Shown here piece after piece: positions 6,164 to 6,610 of a stretch of 6,610 bases of DNA; within the stretch, counting starts at the first letter, position 1; each line of letters starts with the position of its first letter. Location: the NCBI GenBank assembly GCA_018819325.1, contig JAHJQJ010000046.1, positions 1 through 6,610 of the forward strand. Reading direction: 5' to 3'. This DNA comes from Patescibacteria group bacterium (lineage in GTDB: Bacteria > Patescibacteriota > Microgenomatia > UBA1400 > MFAQ01). The notes beneath the pieces were generated by a model. That model had not been told where the DNA came from, ran no database searches, and saw only the letters and a list, made by a program, of their open reading frames with translations. A program made the position numbers and the translations under genes.

Positions 6164-6188
6164 GTCATGCTGAATTTATTTCAGCATC
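6164..6188 (-). repeat. REP-like palindromic repeat, copy R4, inverted partner of R3
   Basis: ATGCTGAA (6167-6174), loop TTTAT and TTCAGCAT (6180-6187) form a perfect 8-bp stem. Read on the minus strand it has the family plan, with leading G and trailing GAC. It faces R3 across 7 bases (TACTCTT), so GATGAC and GTCAT form a further inverted match. It supplies the final KMLK codons and the TAA of the dipeptidase frame. Confidence 0.8.
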
Positions 6189-6610
6189 TTTAAGGTTTTG
6201 TAAATTGCAAACCTTCTCTTTTTTATGTATGCCCAGTATTTGTCACCATAAGACCAATGCCACCACTCATACGGATAATTTACAAACCCTACATTGGTCA
6301 TAATATCTATTAATAGCTGGCGATTCTCTTTTTGGATTTTGGTTAATTTGGAATAGTAAGTTTTAGCCGAATCATCATAAGTAAAATTGTTCCCCACATC
6401 TACAAGTTTTTTGCTTTTAAGATAGATTAATGCCACATCAACAGCACCCCCAGTAACGTGTGGTGAGAATATATCAGTCCTACCTAATTGAATAATGATA
6501 CCGAAATTAAGCTATCTCCGACACGAGCCATTTCGGTGGTCGTAGTTTCTAATTTTTTTAAATAACTTGCGTTCTTCTTCTCTTAAGACTTCAGCAAACT
6601 GATTGTCTGA
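6176..6610 (-). pseudogene. VanX-like D-Ala-D-Ala dipeptidase (peptidase M15D), frameshifted and 5' truncated by the window
   Basis: VanX-type enzymes are zinc dipeptidases that hydrolyse D-alanyl-D-alanine. The intact part (in frame from 6511 down to the TAA at 6176) reads TDIFSPHVTGGAVDVAL, then the VG.NFTYDD loop, then LLIDIMTNVGFVNYPYEWWHW. This gives zinc ligands His (6458-6460), Asp (6437-6439) and His (6257-6259), and the catalytic Glu (6266-6268). Upstream, 6610 to about 6553 reads SDNQFAEVLREEERKLFKK in the same frame, but a TAG at 6512-6514 interrupts it. The next reading frame between them gives KKLETTTTEMARVGDSLISV and then LFN before its TAG at 6484-6486, matching the usual residues before SPH. 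So one base appears gained at the A7 run (6553-6559) and one lost near 6479-6486. This is a pseudogene or a sequence-error artefact. A GTG at 6436 lies after the zinc motif and is unlikely to be a true start. Confidence 0.75.

Noticed and set aside
4366..6188. A CRISPR-like array
   Set aside because: Copies are irregularly spaced, differ in stem sequence, occur in both orientations and overlap genes; there are no uniform spacers and no cas genes.
6176..6436. An independent 86-residue gene starting at GTG 6436
   Set aside because: The codons directly upstream in the same frame encode SPHVTGGAVD, the zinc-binding motif of the same enzyme, so this GTG is an internal Val.

Overview
The window is AT-rich. 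Nearly all of it is one run of minus-strand genes, with a single broken plus-strand gene at the left end. The best guess for the source is a member of the Candidate Phyla Radiation (Patescibacteria, of the Microgenomates or Katanobacteria kind). Three things point that way: a large DUF4012 membrane protein whose N-terminal half looks like a worn-out Rossmann/epimerase module, start codons with no Shine-Dalgarno sequence, and small GAATGAC-type palindromic repeats that leak into coding sequence as 'HSRAGGN'. This is inference from family content, not a proven assignment. Every recognised stop is TAA or TAG, and no intact long frame needs TGA read as an amino acid.

Layout from left to right. 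Positions 2-266 (+) hold the C-terminal end of a DHH/DHHA1 phosphoesterase that needs a frameshift to be read through. It meets a convergent unknown membrane protein (270-887, -) with only 3 bases between the stops. Next come ribosomal protein bL25/Ctc (935-1657, -) and an 888-residue DUF4012 protein (1680-4346, -), 22 bases apart and probably cotranscribed. A gap of about 200 bases (4347-4548) carries a hairpin repeat and a nested inverted repeat. A short-form RNase HI (4549-4962, -) overlaps by 17 bases the end of an O-antigen ligase/polymerase-like membrane protein (4946-6106, -). At the right end is a VanX-like D-Ala-D-Ala dipeptidase (6176-6610, -) broken by two compensating frameshifts.

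The least expected content is a family of four small palindromes (4366-4388, 4975-4998, 6132-6156, 6164-6188). They share the plan G-AT.C stem, 4-5 base loop, G.AT stem, then GAC. The last two form an inverted doublet like a REPIN. Two copies run into coding sequence: one writes part of the ligase C-terminus and one supplies the dipeptidase stop codon. Three copies lie, in the same orientation, just upstream of TAT-starting hexamers placed exactly 6 bases before an ATG. That spacing suggests leaderless transcription of the ligase, RNase HI and DUF4012 genes.

In function, the ligase-like and DUF4012 proteins suggest cell-surface polysaccharide or envelope work, and the dipeptidase remnant touches peptidoglycan precursors. 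RNase HI, bL25 and the DHH protein are housekeeping nucleic-acid or ribosome functions. I see no phage, IS element, CRISPR array, tRNA or rRNA, and no convincing new multi-gene system.
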